A stretch of DNA of 37,060 nucleotides from Pelagibacteraceae bacterium AG-390-O04 (lineage in GTDB: Bacteria; Pseudomonadota; Alphaproteobacteria; Pelagibacterales; Pelagibacteraceae), in assembly GCA_003278065.1 (NCBI GenBank), contig QCHE01000012.1:1-37060 (forward strand), read 5' to 3'. Under the pieces are notes generated by a model, which worked only from the letters and a program-made list of their open reading frames with translations, made no database searches and was not told the DNA's origin. Of this stretch, positions 8,391 through 18,916 are shown one piece after another. The position numbers and the translations under genes were made by a program. Position 1 is the first letter of the stretch; every line of letters starts with the position of its first letter.

Positions 8391-9068
8391 TTATTCAAAA
8401 TTTTTTAAACGATATTCCCAATTTCCCATTCTAGAATAAGATACTTTTAAGATTTGACCAGTTTTTTGTTCATACCATATGTTAAAATCTAATCTTTTAT
8501 CTTTTGGTAAAGTCATATCTTTAGATTTAAGTGTAAAACGATTAACATTATAAACTTTACCGTATTGTTTAATTTTTTCTTTACCAACAAAAGTTACAAC
8601 TTGTTTTTTTATACTTCCAGAAATTGGACTAATTTGACTACTAGTTTGTAAAATTTTATGACTCCACCAATTTCCCACAAAATTATCACTCGATGCCTCT
8701 CCTGAATAAGAAGAACCTTTTATTTTAAATTTATTTTTATCTTTATCAAAAACTAAATTAACGAATTTTTCTTTATCATTTTGCAAAGTTTTAGAATTAT
8801 AAGAAATTAATTGATCTTTAATATATTTTTCCTCTCCATATCCCTCTACTTGAAAAATAGTAGCTCCAAGAAGTTTAACAGAGAACTTTAATTGATTAGT
8901 TACTATTGTCTTATCTCCTTTTCTTGAAAAAAAATAATAATTGTATCCTATTAATTTTCCATTTCTAAAAATGTCCATTTCAATTTTATTGTACTTTTTA
9001 TAATGATCTACATGAGCGAAAACATTTGAGGAAAGTAATACAACAATTATGATTAAAATTTTTTTCAT
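8391..9068 (-). CDS. Exported DUF6134-like protein
   Basis: 225 residues. A clear signal peptide (Met-Lys-Lys, hydrophobic 4-13, S-S-N-V-F-A, cleavage about residue 18) is followed by a beta-rich domain with no cysteines. Features such as N-W-W-S-H at about 132, R-L-D-F-N-I-W-Y-E near 190 and the closing G-Q-I-L-K-V-S-Y-S-R-M-G-N-W-E-Y-R-L resemble the alphaproteobacterial DUF6134 family of periplasmic proteins, whose function is unknown. The I-F-R-N-G-K-L-I-G-Y opening is reminiscent of lipocalin-like or DUF3108-type beta barrels. It is divergent from the YczE-like gene with 52 bases between starts. Confidence 0.72.
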   Translation of the reverse strand: MKKILIIIVVLLSSNVFAHVDHYKKYNKIEMDIFRNGKLIGYNYYFFSRKGDKTIVTNQLKFSVKLLGATIFQVEGYGEEKYIKDQLISYNSKTLQNDKEKFVNLVFDKDKNKFKIKGSSYSGEASSDNFVGNWWSHKILQTSSQISPISGSIKKQVVTFVGKEKIKQYGKVYNVNRFTLKSKDMTLPKDKRLDFNIWYEQKTGQILKVSYSRMGNWEYRLKNFE

Positions 9069-9120
9069 TTAATGAATACAATAATAGACTTTTCTTATAA
9101 TAGAAGTAGTTTATCAAAAA

Positions 9121-9768
9121 ATGTTTTTAAAAATAAAGAAAATACCAAAAGTTAATTGGACATCAGATAAACCACATAATCTTAAACCAAAGTTTTCAAC
9201 ATTCTTTTTTTTGTGTTTTGGATTAATGTTATTTGGATTAGGGGAAGGCTTATTAATAGTTTCTTTTACAGGAGCCTCTCCCTGGAGTGTTTTAGCTCAA
9301 GGTATATCTCTTAAAGTTAATTTAAGTATTGGTACAATTACTTTAATAATCAGTATTGCTGTTTTAATTTTGTGGATTCCTTTAGGTCAAAAACCAGGAA
9401 TGGGAACAATCTTCAATGCATTGATAATTGCATTAATGATCGATCTTTGTATTAAATTTGTTCCAACTCCATCTAATTTTATTAATCAATTGATTTTAGC
9501 AGTCGTATCAGTAATTACAGTTGGAATTGGTGGAGGTATATATTTAGTTTCTAATTTAGGAGCAGGCCCAAGAGATGGATTGATGATTGGTTTACAAAAA
9601 GTTACAAACTTTCCTATAGCAGCTGTTAGAGCAACTTTAGAAATTTCAGTTGTGAGTATTGGATGGTATTTGGGTGGAACCGTTGGAGTTGGAACTTTAT
9701 TGTTTGCTTTTGGAATAGGTCCTTGTGTTGCTTTAGGGCTTTATTTAGTTGATAAAATTTTTGATTAA
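9121..9768 (+). CDS. YczE/YitT-like integral membrane protein
   Basis: 215 residues with about five hydrophobic segments. The first 25 residues are polar. Repeated halves carry G-A-S-P-W-S-V-L-A-Q-G and G-A-G-P-R-D-G-L-M-I-G, the duplicated glycine motif typical of the YczE family. These proteins are described as membrane proteins of unknown transport or regulatory function. The C-terminal G-G-T-V-G-V-G-T-L-L-F-A-F-G-I-G-P stretch is also characteristic. It ends with a 4-base overlap against the stop of the convergent typA gene. Substrate unknown. Confidence 0.8.
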   Translation: MFLKIKKIPKVNWTSDKPHNLKPKFSTFFFLCFGLMLFGLGEGLLIVSFTGASPWSVLAQGISLKVNLSIGTITLIISIAVLILWIPLGQKPGMGTIFNALIIALMIDLCIKFVPTPSNFINQLILAVVSVITVGIGGGIYLVSNLGAGPRDGLMIGLQKVTNFPIAAVRATLEISVVSIGWYLGGTVGVGTLLFAFGIGPCVALGLYLVDKIFD

Positions 9769-11591
9769 GCTGCAGCTCCAGCTTTCTCGCTTCTTTTTCT
9801 TTCGTGTGGATCTAGAATAGCTTTTCGCAATCTACAAGACTCTGGTGTAATTTCTAAAGCTTCATCGGTATTTAACATACTTAGTTGTTCAGCTATTGAC
9901 ATTTTTCTTACAGGAGTAAGGACAACATTTTCATCTGTACCTTGAGTTCTCATGTTAGTTAATTTTTTACCTTTCATGACATTTATAATCATGTCACCTG
10001 GTTTTGGTGCCAGTCCAACAATCATACCAGGATAAACAGGATCATTATGTGTCACAAACATTTCACCTCTAGCCTGTAAATTAAATATTGCAAAAGCAAC
10101 AGCTTTCCCTTGTTCCATAGAAATTAAAGCACCATTTCTTCTTCCTTCCATTTCACCTTCAAATTTTCCATAATCATGGAAGATCCGATTAATAACACCA
10201 TTTCCTTTTGTGAGAGTAAGAAATCGACTTGTGTAACCCATTAAACCTCTTGTCGGTGCGTGAAATATTAGTCTTTTTTTATCTTTGCCTGTATCTTTCA
10301 GCTCAATTAATTTACCTTTTCTTCTGTTCATTGAGTCAATTATCTTTGAGGAGTGTTCTTCATCAAGATCCATAGTAATTTCCTCAATTGGCTCAAGTTT
10401 ATTTCCATCCTTATCTTTTCTGAATAAAACTTTTGGTGGACTAACAGTCATTTCAAAACCTTCTCTTCTCATCTGAGTTAGTAAAATTTCTAACATTAAT
10501 TCTCCTCTACCACTTACTACAAAAGAGTCGTTTCCATCATTTTCTGAGAATGTAATTCCAACATTGTTCTGTGCTTCTGTGATTAATCTGTCTCTTATTT
10601 GAGTACTAGTAAGTTTTTTTCCTTCAGTTCCGGCTAATGGAGATGTATTAACTGTAATAGTAATTGACATTGTTGGTGGATCAATAGGAGTAGCAGCGAT
10701 TGGATCATTAACTTCTAAATCACATATTGTATCAGCAACATTAGCTTTTTCTAGACCAGCAACAACCACAATATCTCCCGCTTCCCCAACTTCAATTGGA
10801 ACTTTTTTTGTTCCCTCATATCTAAAAATTTTTGTAAGTCTGCCCTCATCAACTTTTTCTCCCTTTAAGTTGATCGCTTTAATTGCTTGGTTAGCTTTAG
10901 CTGTCCCTTGCGTAATCCTTCCTACTAAACTTCTTCCTAAAAAACTATCTGCATAAAGTAACGTTGATAACATCGCAAAAGGTTTTGATTTATCAAGATC
11001 AGCAGGTATTACATGTTCTATGATTTGGTCTAATAAAGGATTTAAATTTTGTCTAGGACCCTCTACCTCTTTATCAGCCCATCCAGATCTACCACTTGCG
11101 TATAAAACTGGAAAATCTAATTGTTCTTCATTTGCATCTAAACTCACAAACAAGTCAAATGTTTCGTCTAAAACCTCATTAGCTCTTTGATCAGTTTTGT
11201 CTAATTTATTGATGACAACAATTGGTTTTAAACCTTGCTTTAATGCCTTTGATAGTACAAATTTTGTTTGGGGCATAACACCCTCAGCCGAGTCAATTAA
11301 TAATAAAGCACCATCAGCCATGCTCAAAACTCTTTCAACTTCTGCAGCGAAATCTCTGTGTCCTGGAGTATCAATAATATTAATTCTAGAATTTTTCCAA
11401 TTTATTGAAGCAGGCTTAGCTAGAATGGTAATTCCTCTTTCCTTTTCAAGCTCTCCTGAGTCCATCAATCTCTCATCTACAACTTCATTTTCTCTGAATG
11501 AACCACTTTGTTTCATTAGATTATCAATTAATGTTGTTTTCCCGTGGTCGACGTGTGCAATGATTGTGATGTTTCTTATATTGTTACTCAT
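9765..11591 (-). CDS. typA: Ribosome-associated GTPase TypA/BipA
   Basis: 608 residues, the normal length. G motifs are intact: G1 A-H-V-D-H-G-K-T-T-L (12-21), switch I E-R-G-I-T-I, G3 D-T-P-G-H-R-D-F and G4 N-K-L-D-K. Elongation-factor-like domains II, III and V follow, and the BipA-specific C-terminal domain carries G-R-R-N-G-A-L-I-S and G-D-M-I-I-N-V-M-K-G-K-K. TypA is a translational GTPase that binds the 70S ribosome and helps ribosome assembly and stress or cold adaptation. The start ATG at 11591 fits the family N-terminus M-S-N-N-I-R-N-I-T-I-I-A-H-V. Confidence 0.97.
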   Translation of the reverse strand: MSNNIRNITIIAHVDHGKTTLIDNLMKQSGSFRENEVVDERLMDSGELEKERGITILAKPASINWKNSRINIIDTPGHRDFAAEVERVLSMADGALLLIDSAEGVMPQTKFVLSKALKQGLKPIVVINKLDKTDQRANEVLDETFDLFVSLDANEEQLDFPVLYASGRSGWADKEVEGPRQNLNPLLDQIIEHVIPADLDKSKPFAMLSTLLYADSFLGRSLVGRITQGTAKANQAIKAINLKGEKVDEGRLTKIFRYEGTKKVPIEVGEAGDIVVVAGLEKANVADTICDLEVNDPIAATPIDPPTMSITITVNTSPLAGTEGKKLTSTQIRDRLITEAQNNVGITFSENDGNDSFVVSGRGELMLEILLTQMRREGFEMTVSPPKVLFRKDKDGNKLEPIEEITMDLDEEHSSKIIDSMNRRKGKLIELKDTGKDKKRLIFHAPTRGLMGYTSRFLTLTKGNGVINRIFHDYGKFEGEMEGRRNGALISMEQGKAVAFAIFNLQARGEMFVTHNDPVYPGMIVGLAPKPGDMIINVMKGKKLTNMRTQGTDENVVLTPVRKMSIAEQLSMLNTDEALEITPESCRLRKAILDPHERKRSEKAGAAA

Positions 11592-11677
11592 AATTTGTGG
11601 CTCTTATACATTAAATTTTTTTTTTGAAAACTTTAAAAAAGCTAAATAAATATTAAATTTTGATGAAAAATGTGGTT

Positions 11678-11794
11678 TTAATTTGTTTTTTTTGTTTTTT
11701 CTCTCTTAAGTTTTCTTTTTTCTTTTAAACTTAATTTTGGTTTTTTGTTAACACTTGAGTCTTTAAAGGATTTACCACTATATCTTTTTGACAT
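11678..11794 (-). CDS. Small 38-residue lysine-rich basic ORF between groEL and typA
   Basis: An uninterrupted ORF of 38 codons from ATG 11794 to TAA 11678-11680, starting M-S-K-R-Y-S-G-K-S-F-K-D. About 40% of residues are Lys or Arg, with a helical tail L-S-L-K-E-K-R-K-L-K-R-E-K. It fills most of the gap between the groEL terminator and typA, in a genome where gaps are otherwise almost absent. The composition resembles small ribosome- or nucleic-acid-associated proteins. The lack of a strong Shine-Dalgarno and the A-rich sequence make a chance ORF possible. Family not recognised. Confidence 0.5.
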   Translation of the reverse strand: MSKRYSGKSFKDSSVNKKPKLSLKEKRKLKREKTKKTN

Positions 11795-11814
11795 TCTTGT
11801 ATTTTACTAGACCC

Positions 11815-11844
11815 AAAAAAAAAGGCCATCAAAAGATGGCCTTT
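11815..11844 (-). terminator. Rho-independent terminator of groES-groEL
   Basis: A perfect 10-base inverted repeat (11821-11830 with 11835-11844, arms AAAGGCCATC and GATGGCCTTT) with a 4-base loop. On the minus strand it is followed by nine T (A-run 11815-11823 on the plus strand). It lies 22 bases past the groEL stop and ends the chaperonin transcript before the 38-residue ORF and typA. Confidence 0.9.
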
Positions 11845-11865
11845 AAATTTTGTATTTGTAGTGGC

Positions 11866-13545
<1,680 letters not shown>

Positions 13546-13550
13546 TTAAA

Positions 13551-13841
13551 TTACTTGCTTGAAATACCCATAATGTCTGATTCTTTCATTATGCTGTATT
13601 CTTTGCCATCAATTTTCACTTCAGTTCCTGACCATTTGCCAAATAAAACTTTATCTCCAACTTTCACATCCATTGGTATGGTTTTACCGTCTTCAGTTTT
13701 AGCACCACCACCAACTGCTACTACTTTACCTTCTTGAGGTTTTTCCTGTGCTGTATCAGGTATGATTATTCCTCCAGCAGTTTTTTCGCTGCTATCTAAA
13801 ACTTCTATTAAAACTCTATCGTGTAACGGTCTAAATTTCAT
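13551..13841 (-). CDS. groES: 10 kDa co-chaperonin GroES
   Basis: 96 residues, family length. N-terminus [13 protein letters not shown]. The mobile loop [13 protein letters not shown] (about 20-32) contacts GroEL, and [13 protein letters not shown] follows later. It caps the GroEL ring. An AAGGAG Shine-Dalgarno (minus strand, about 13847-13853) precedes ATG 13841. It is the first gene of the groES-groEL operon. Confidence 0.98.
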   Translation of the reverse strand: MKFRPLHDRVLIEVLDSSEKTAGGIIIPDTAQEKPQEGKVVAVGGGAKTEDGKTIPMDVKVGDKVLFGKWSGTEVKIDGKEYSIMKESDIMGISSK

Positions 13842-13867
13842 AAATTCTCCTTATTAATATGATCTTC

Positions 13868-13895
13868 ATATAGAGATTGGCCTTACTATTTCAAG
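13868..13895 (-). promoter_or_regulatory. Sigma-32-type heat-shock promoter of groES-groEL
   Basis: On the minus strand, CTTGAAA (13889-13895 on the plus strand) exactly matches the sigma-32 -35 box. After 13 bases follows CTCTATAT (13868-13875), close to the CCCCATAT -10 box. Predicted transcription starts about 20 bases upstream of the groES ATG at 13841. No CIRCE inverted repeat was seen here, so control by RpoH is more likely than by HrcA. Not tested experimentally. Confidence 0.72.
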
Positions 13896-13964
13896 ATATA
13901 GTTAAAAATTAGTTAGTTAAAAAATAAAGGAATTTGTGGGTTTTATGGTTTATAGATTAATTTG

Positions 13965-14783
13965 ATGACTAAAAATTTAGATAAAGAGGGTCTAAGCTCT
14001 ATAGCAGACAATTATCAGCTATTTTATGTTGACTTATGGGGGGTGGTCCACAATGGGGTTACTCTACACCTTGAAGCGATAAAAGTTTTGAAAGAAATCA
14101 ATAAAAAAAGAAAGGACTATATTTTACTCACAAATGCACCCAGACCCAATCATGCAGTTAAATCTTTTTTAGAGAGACTAGGCATGGAAAAAGAGATCAG
14201 AGAACATGTTTTTACCTCTGGTGAGGCAGCCCTCATTTATTTAAAGAAAAATTTAATTAATAAAACTTTTTTTCACGTTGGGCCACCAAGAGATTTTGAT
14301 TTATTTAAAGATTTCGAAAAGATGAAATTAAATAACATAGATAAATCTGATTATATTTTGTGCACAGGATTATTTGATGATCATGATGAAGATTTAAAAT
14401 ATTATAAAAATTTGTTTGAAAAAAATATTAAAAAAAAAATGATTTGCACAAATCCTGACCTGATCGTTGACAGAGGAAACACTAGAGAGTTTTGTGCTGG
14501 TTCTGTTGCAATGGTTTTTGAAAAAATGGGTGGAGAAGTTGTTTACTTTGGAAAACCTTATCCCGAGGTTTACAATCAATCTACAGATAATAAGAATAAA
14601 AAGATTCTCTCTATAGGTGATAATTTAAACACTGATATAAAAGGTGCAAACCTTTTAAACTATGATTCTTTAATAATTTCAAATGGAATTCATAAAGATG
14701 AGATTAAAGAAAAAGGAATTGAAAAAGTTGCAAAATCTTACGAAGCAATTTGTAATTATATTCAATCAGAGTTGAAATGGTAA
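13965..14783 (+). CDS. HAD superfamily hydrolase, class IIA (TIGR01459-like)
   Basis: 272 residues from ATG 13965; the frame also contains TTG at 13962. HAD motif I is Y-V-D-L-W-G-V-V-H-N-G (Asp23 nucleophile, D-x-W instead of DxD), motif II I-L-L-T-N-A-P-R, then F-G-K-P-Y-P-E-V, and motif IV I-G-D-N-L-N-T-D-I-K-G-A. The D-L/V-W-G-V-x-H-x-G form is typical of the alphaproteobacterial TIGR01459 group related to NagD. The substrate is unknown for the group. It is directly followed by ribF; a role as the phosphatase of the riboflavin pathway is a hypothesis from this neighbourhood. Confidence 0.9.
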   Translation: MTKNLDKEGLSSIADNYQLFYVDLWGVVHNGVTLHLEAIKVLKEINKKRKDYILLTNAPRPNHAVKSFLERLGMEKEIREHVFTSGEAALIYLKKNLINKTFFHVGPPRDFDLFKDFEKMKLNNIDKSDYILCTGLFDDHDEDLKYYKNLFEKNIKKKMICTNPDLIVDRGNTREFCAGSVAMVFEKMGGEVVYFGKPYPEVYNQSTDNKNKKILSIGDNLNTDIKGANLLNYDSLIISNGIHKDEIKEKGIEKVAKSYEAICNYIQSELKW

Positions 14784-14788
14784 ATTAA

Positions 14789-15703
14789 AAAAACATATAT
14801 AAAAATTTTAATATCAATACTAGATACAAAAATTCAATTATCTTAATTGGTAACTTCGATGGAGTTCATAAAGGACATCAAAAATTATTTTCATTAGCTA
14901 AGAAATATAAAAAAAAATATTCCTTAAAAATTGGTGTCTTAACTTTTGAGCCGATGCCAAAGATGTTTTTTAATAAAAATCTTAATAATTTTAGAATATC
15001 TAGTTTGCAGCAAAAAATTGATAATCTCAAAGATCTTAATGTAGAATTTATGATTGTAAAAAAATTTGATCGAAAATTTTCAAAAATTAAATCTATAACT
15101 TTCATTAAAGAAATATTGGGAAAAAAGTTAAAACCAAAATTTATTTTTGTTAGTAATAATTTTAGATTTGGAAACAAGAGAGAAGGTAACGTTAGACAAT
15201 TAATTAAATTTGAGAGAATATGTGATTATAAGGTAATTAAACCTCAACCATTGTTAACCAATAAGAAAATAGCATCTTCATCATTGGTTAGAAAACTTTT
15301 ACAAAAAGGAAAATTAGAAAAAGCTAATAAAATTCTGAATAGAAACTGGTCAATAGTAGGAAAGGTTCAAAAGGGAAGACGGCTAGGAAAAAAGATTGGT
15401 TTCCCAACTGCAAATATTGATATCAAAGATTATATTTTAGCCTGTCCAGGCGTATATGCAGTAAAAGTAAAATGGAATGGTAAAAACAATTATTTAAAAG
15501 GAATTGCTAATTTAGGCTATCGACCAACATTTAATGGAAAAAAAATATTATTAGAGGTTCATCTATTTAATTTTTCTGGAAATCTTTATAATAAGTATTT
15601 AACAGTAGAATTTAAAAAATTTATTAGAAAAGAAAAAAAATTTAAAAATGTTGAACAGCTTAGAAGACAAATTAAAACTGATTTATTGATAGCAAAAAAA
15701 TAA
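14789..15703 (+). CDS. ribF: Bifunctional riboflavin kinase/FAD synthetase, start codon unclear
   Basis: Converts riboflavin to FMN and FMN to FAD. The frame opens after TAA 14786-14788 and runs to 15703 (about 304 residues, family length). The FAD synthetase domain has I-G-N-F-D-G-V-H-K-G-H-Q (codons from about 14849); the kinase domain has G-F-P-T-A-N-I-D and C-P-G-V-Y-A-V. No ATG, GTG or TTG lies in frame before that first motif. The first ATG, at 14954, would delete it. Candidates are ATA 14795, a non-standard start, or an upstream ATG at 14777 that is cut off by a stop after three codons. The start given is the 5' limit of the open frame. Order HAD-ribF-ileS-lspA is conserved, and ileS starts one base after the stop. 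Confidence 0.9.
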   Translation, partial: KNIYKNFNINTRYKNSIILIGNFDGVHKGHQKLFSLAKKYKKKYSLKIGVLTFEPMPKMFFNKNLNNFRISSLQQKIDNLKDLNVEFMIVKKFDRKFSKIKSITFIKEILGKKLKPKFIFVSNNFRFGNKREGNVRQLIKFERICDYKVIKPQPLLTNKKIASSSLVRKLLQKGKLEKANKILNRNWSIVGKVQKGRRLGKKIGFPTANIDIKDYILACPGVYAVKVKWNGKNNYLKGIANLGYRPTFNGKKILLEVHLFNFSGNLYNKYLTVEFKKFIRKEKKFKNVEQLRRQIKTDLLIAKK

Positions 15704-15704
15704 A

Positions 15705-18422
15705 ATGAGCAAATTTCAAATTAATCTTCCTAAAACTGCTTTTTCGATGAAAGCAAATTTGCCATCAAGAGAACCAGAAATTTTGAAACTTTGGCAAAAA
15801 ATAAATCTTTACGATGAATTAAGAAAATCGAGAAAAGGAGAGGAAAAATTTGTTCTTCACGATGGTCCTCCCTATGCGAATGGTAATATACACATGGGAA
15901 CAGCCCTTAATAAAATATTAAAAGATATAATTGTAAAATTTCACCAAATGGATGGTAAAGACTCAGTATATGTTCCTGGTTGGGATTGTCATGGTTTACC
16001 CATTGAATGGAAAATTGAAGAACAGTATAAAAAAAATAAAAAGAACAAAAATGAAATTCCTGTAGTTGAATTCAGAAAAGAGTGTAGAGCTTTTGCTGAA
16101 AAATGGATAAAAGTTCATAAAGATCAATTCAAAAGATTAGGAGTTGTTGGAGATTGGGATAATTACTATTCTACAATGAGTTATGATGCTGAAGCTCAAA
16201 TTGTCAGAGAATTAGGAAAATTTTTAAAGGAAGGAAGTTTATATAGAGGTTTTAAACCTGTATTGTGGTCGACAGTAGAAAAAACAGCTTTAGCAGATGC
16301 AGAGGTAGAATATCAAGATCACAAATCTGACACTATTTATGCATCATTTCAAGTTAAAGCATCAGAAGTTAAAGAATTAAGCGAAAGTGAAATCGTTATT
16401 TGGACAACTACACCATGGACAATTCCCGCTAATAAAGCTTTAGCATACAATGAAAGTTTAGAATATTTATTAATAAAAATTTCAGATGATGGTGATTTTA
16501 AAAATAAGAAAATTGTCATTGCTAAAGCACTTTTAGAATCTGTATTTAAAGAATGTAATATTATGAAATATGAAATTCTTAAAAATTTTAAAGGCAAAGA
16601 ATTAAAAGGCACTATTTGTAAACACCCATTTTTTGAATTGGGTTATGACTATGACATTCCCTTACTGGAAGCACGTTTCGTAACCACAGAACAAGGTACT
16701 GGTATAGTACATTGTGCTCCAAGTCATGGACCTGATGATTTTAATCTATGTTTGAACAATGGAATCAAAGCTATCGAAACAGTAGATGGAGATGGAAAAT
16801 ATACCAAAAATGTTAATCTATTTGAGGGAATTCATATTTTTAAAGCTAATCCTTTGGTCATAGAAAAACTAAGAGAACAAAAAAAACTATTGTCTAATGG
16901 TGAACTTGTTCATTCCTATCCTCACTCCTGGAGATCAAAAGCTCCATTAGTTCATAGGGCAACACCACAATGGTTTATTTCTATGGAAAGTCACAAATTG
17001 AGAAGCAAAGCTTTGAAAGCAATTGATGAAACAGCTTTTTATCCAAACAAAGGGAAAGAAAGGTTAAAATCAATGATCGAAACTAGACCTGATTGGTGTG
17101 TGTCTAGACAAAGAGTTTGGGGAGTGCCTCTCCCTATTTTTGTAAATAAAAAGAATAATAAAATTTTAGTTGACGATGAAGTATTTGAAAATATAGCAAA
17201 AATTTATGAAAAAGAGGGTTCAGATTGTTGGTTCTCAGACGATCCTCAAAAATTTTTAGGAAAAAAATATAAAGCAGATGATTATGAAAAACTGAGTGAT
17301 ATAGTTGAGGTATGGTTTGATAGTGGTTCAACACATTCTTTTGTTTTAGAAAAAAGAGACGATTTAAAATGGCCTGCATCAATGTATCTTGAAGGATCTG
17401 ACCAGCATAGAGGTTGGTTTCATTCATCATTATTAGAGTCATGTGGGACAAGGGGTAGGGCGCCATTTGAGTCAATCCTATCCCATGGATTTGTTGTTGA
17501 TGGCAAAGGCTTAAAAATGTCCAAGTCTCTAGGAAATGTAATTGCCCCTGAGGATATTCTAAAAAAATATGGAGCAGATATATTAAGAATTTGGGTGGCG
17601 TCTTCAAATTATGCAGAAGATCTAAGAATAGATTATTCTATTTTAGATCAACATTCTGATTCTTATAGAAAAATAAGAAATACATTTAGATTTTTATTAG
17701 GAAATTTAAATGATAAATTTGAGGATATAGATCTTGAAAAAATAGAATTACAAAATTTGCCTGAGCTTGAAAAATTTATGTTGAATAAAATGGTTTCTAT
17801 TAATAACCATTTTAACAGTTGTTTTAAAAATTATGATTTCCACAACCTTTATAAAGAATTATTAAACTTTTGTACTGTTGATTTGTCAGCATTTTATTTC
17901 GATATAAGGAAAGACACTTTATATTGTGATCCGGTAAATTCAGAGAAAAGAAAATCCTGCGTTATGATTTTAAATGTTTTACTAAATTCATTGTTGAAAT
18001 GGTTTGCTCCAATTCTTTCTTTTACCACTGAAGAGATATATCAATTAGTATCTAAAAAAAATAAAAGTATTCATTTAGAAAAATTTTTATCATTTCCAGA
18101 AAAATTTAATAATGATAAACTTGCTAAAAAATGGTCTGAACTTATTAAAATTAGAGAAGTTTGCAATGTTAGCATTGAGGCTAAAAGAGCAAGTAAAGAG
18201 ATTGGCTCAAGTCTTGAAGCTGAACTAATAATAAAACTTAACAATAAATTTAAAGACATTTTAACCAATATTGATTTATCAGAACTTTGTATTGTATCGA
18301 AAGCCGATATTGTTTTTGATGACAAATCAGATATCGTGGTTGAGACTAAAAAAGCATTAGGAGACAAATGTCCTATATGCTGGAAAATTAGTGTTGAGCC
18401 TTGTGCCAAACATTCTCAATAA
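15705..18422 (+). CDS. ileS: Isoleucyl-tRNA synthetase
   Basis: 905 residues. It charges tRNA-Ile. The class I HIGH signature appears as P-P-Y-A-N-G-N-I-H-M-G (about residue 55-65) and the KMSKS loop as K-M-S-K-S-L-G-N (about 604). The connective editing domain lies between them (T-T-P-W-T-I-P-A at about 234 and G-T-G-I-V-H-C-A-P-S-H-G-P-D-D at about 332). The C-terminus keeps a zinc-binding cluster, C-P-I-C-W near 888 and a final C-A-K-H. This is the bacterial type 1 IleRS sensitive to mupirocin-like inhibitors. The stop overlaps the lspA start (TAATG). Confidence 0.97.
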   Translation: MSKFQINLPKTAFSMKANLPSREPEILKLWQKINLYDELRKSRKGEEKFVLHDGPPYANGNIHMGTALNKILKDIIVKFHQMDGKDSVYVPGWDCHGLPIEWKIEEQYKKNKKNKNEIPVVEFRKECRAFAEKWIKVHKDQFKRLGVVGDWDNYYSTMSYDAEAQIVRELGKFLKEGSLYRGFKPVLWSTVEKTALADAEVEYQDHKSDTIYASFQVKASEVKELSESEIVIWTTTPWTIPANKALAYNESLEYLLIKISDDGDFKNKKIVIAKALLESVFKECNIMKYEILKNFKGKELKGTICKHPFFELGYDYDIPLLEARFVTTEQGTGIVHCAPSHGPDDFNLCLNNGIKAIETVDGDGKYTKNVNLFEGIHIFKANPLVIEKLREQKKLLSNGELVHSYPHSWRSKAPLVHRATPQWFISMESHKLRSKALKAIDETAFYPNKGKERLKSMIETRPDWCVSRQRVWGVPLPIFVNKKNNKILVDDEVFENIAKIYEKEGSDCWFSDDPQKFLGKKYKADDYEKLSDIVEVWFDSGSTHSFVLEKRDDLKWPASMYLEGSDQHRGWFHSSLLESCGTRGRAPFESILSHGFVVDGKGLKMSKSLGNVIAPEDILKKYGADILRIWVASSNYAEDLRIDYSILDQHSDSYRKIRNTFRFLLGNLNDKFEDIDLEKIELQNLPELEKFMLNKMVSINNHFNSCFKNYDFHNLYKELLNFCTVDLSAFYFDIRKDTLYCDPVNSEKRKSCVMILNVLLNSLLKWFAPILSFTTEEIYQLVSKKNKSIHLEKFLSFPEKFNNDKLAKKWSELIKIREVCNVSIEAKRASKEIGSSLEAELIIKLNNKFKDILTNIDLSELCIVSKADIVFDDKSDIVVETKKALGDKCPICWKISVEPCAKHSQ

Positions 18423-18916
18423 TGTTAAAATTTTTTAATAAAAATTTTATTATAAATATCATAATAGTTACCTCTATTTTTTTCCTTGATAGAATTTCTA
18501 AAATTTATGTTATTTCACAATTTGAAAAAAATTTTTCACCTGAACTATTTACATCTAAATTCTTGAATATTACTTTAATTTGGAATGAAGGTATTGCCTT
18601 TGGTTTACTTTCATTTGATAAAAGTTATTTTTATAATTTTTTAACAATGATAATTATGATTATAATCATAGTTATTTTTTTTATGATTTTGAAAAGTTCA
18701 GGTTTTAAAAAATATTCACTTTTAATAATATTAGGTGGTGCTTTAGGAAATGTCTATGATCGAATTTTTTTTAAGGCAGTTCCTGATTTTATTGATTTTC
18801 ATGTCGAAGAGTTTCATTGGTTTATTTTTAATGTTTCAGATATATTTATAACCATTGGAGTAATTTTTGTGATATTAATTGAAATTATTGAAACAAAAAA
18901 AAATGAAAAAAATTAA
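18422..18916 (+). CDS. lspA: Lipoprotein signal peptidase (signal peptidase II)
   Basis: 164 residues from ATG 18422, overlapping the ileS TAA by one base; an upstream TTG in frame is ignored. Four hydrophobic segments fit the inner-membrane topology. Catalytic Asp residues are Asp122 in P-D-F-I-D-F and Asp140 in F-N-V-S-D, and N-E-G-I-A-F-G (55-61) and G-N-V-Y-D-R (109-114) are family motifs. LspA removes the signal peptide of diacylglyceryl-modified prolipoproteins. The next gene encodes a lipoprotein, which is a natural client. Confidence 0.96.
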   Translation: MLKFFNKNFIINIIIVTSIFFLDRISKIYVISQFEKNFSPELFTSKFLNITLIWNEGIAFGLLSFDKSYFYNFLTMIIMIIIIVIFFMILKSSGFKKYSLLIILGGALGNVYDRIFFKAVPDFIDFHVEEFHWFIFNVSDIFITIGVIFVILIEIIETKKNEKN

